From positions 1 to 5,176 of the forward strand of contig PWFE01000151.1 in assembly GCA_003554115.1 (NCBI GenBank): 5,176 nt of DNA, written 5' to 3'. Shown one piece after another: positions 4,740 through 5,176 of the stretch; position 1 is the stretch's first letter, and the number at the start of each line of letters is the position of its first letter. The notes beneath the pieces are model-generated. The model had not been told where the DNA came from and ran no database searches. It saw only the letters and a list, made by a program, of their open reading frames with translations. Origin of the DNA: Haloferacaceae archaeon. GTDB taxonomy: Archaea; Halobacteriota; Halobacteria; Halobacteriales; Haloferacaceae. The translations under genes and the position numbers were made by a program.

Positions 4740-5176
4740 CTACCCAGAGAGCTCGTAGTCGACAGACGAAAGAGTACTAGACGTCGAGCCACTGTCAAAA
4801 ACGAGTCTAGCCGTTCCTTCAACACCATTGCTACCGTCTTCTCCGAGTCCATCGTCCGTTCCGTAGTCAATTGTACCTCCCGCAGTGAATGAGTCGCCGC
4901 TGCCACTGGAAGATACACTTCCAAGGTCAAAACCGGACCCAGAGGTGTCAGAGACTCGGAGGTCGTCATCAGCGATGTTCTCACCTGATTGGTGCGTGAA
5001 CGTCACATTGCTATCACCGTCGAAGTCGCCACTAATCCTCGCACTGGGCGTCGTATCACTGATCGAATCGCCCAATCCGAGCACGAACGTTCCGATGACG
5101 GCCGCGAGGATCACGGTAATCGCGACCATCAGGATGACCCCAATGACCGGCGACACCGCCTTGTCGTCGTTGAATA
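4740..5176 (-). CDS. Archaeal type IV pilin (PilA-like), 5' partial
   Basis: The visible part encodes 144 residues and runs off the right edge. The first seen are FNDDKA, then VSPVIGVILMVAITVILAAV, a class III (prepilin) signal. The charged DDK and the small residue before the hydrophobic stretch fit cleavage by the prepilin peptidase PibD next to K-A. The hydrophobic helix (about 7-34 of the visible part) is nearly the archaeal Pilin_N consensus and both anchors the precursor and packs the filament core. The rest is a Gly/Ser/Thr/Asp-rich extracellular beta domain ending TARLVFDSG...SVDYELSG, with one N-glycosylation sequon (NVT). A GTG at 5156 is an internal valine, not the start, because the charged signal residues precede it; only a few codons should be missing. 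It probably forms an adhesion pilus subunit assembled by PilB/PilC encoded elsewhere. Confidence 0.9.
   Translation of the reverse strand, partial: FNDDKAVSPVIGVILMVAITVILAAVIGTFVLGLGDSISDTTPSARISGDFDGDSNVTFTHQSGENIADDDLRVSDTSGSGFDLGSVSSSGSGDSFTAGGTIDYGTDDGLGEDGSNGVEGTARLVFDSGSTSSTLSSVDYELSG

Noticed and set aside
4334..4780. 148-codon plus-strand ORF
   Set aside because: It lies opposite the pseudogene and the pilin 3' end, has no promoter-like sequence at leaderless distance that I can see, and looks like a shadow frame.

Overview
The window looks like a haloarchaeal (class Halobacteria) chromosome. The left half is very GC-rich with strongly G/C-biased third codon positions (for example 42 of 60 bases are G/C at 1441-1500). 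It carries an archaeal Cbf5 with proteins rich in Asp and Glu, TATA boxes about 25-30 bp before leaderless start codons, and a tRNA without an encoded CCA. A type IV pilin with the archaeal SPVIGVILMVAIT head lies at the right edge.

Layout: (1) 1-2092, core genome. The 3' part of cbf5 (H/ACA RNA-guided tRNA/rRNA pseudouridine synthase) is followed after 22 bp by an M14-type succinylglutamate desuccinylase/aspartoacylase-family zinc hydrolase with its own promoter. (2) 2135-2251, a complete tRNA-Pro(GGG) gene with TATA box and T-tract. (3) 2252-2647, about 400 bp without a secure gene; it holds TATA-like boxes, a perfect 6-bp hairpin and a doubtful 52-codon ORF. (4) 2648-4210, an AT-rich accessory segment (20 of 60 bases G/C at 2881-2940) with two plus-strand genes, each with its own promoter: a 304-aa DUF6414-like protein of unknown function and a 175-aa protein with a PD-(D/E)XK nuclease-like core. 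(5) 4218-4594, a minus-strand pseudogene broken by a stop codon and a frameshift, meeting the nuclease-like gene tail to tail. (6) 4740-5176, a minus-strand type IV pilin gene running off the right edge.

Interpretation: a tRNA gene marks the border between conserved housekeeping DNA and a composition-shifted accessory patch that also contains gene wreckage. This is the usual look of a tRNA-associated genomic island, although no integrase and no second copy of the tRNA 3' end are visible here. The neighbouring DUF6414-like and nuclease-like genes are the best candidates for an undescribed, possibly defence-related module. That link rests on position and composition only. They are not a tight operon, because an 86-bp gap with its own TATA box separates them.
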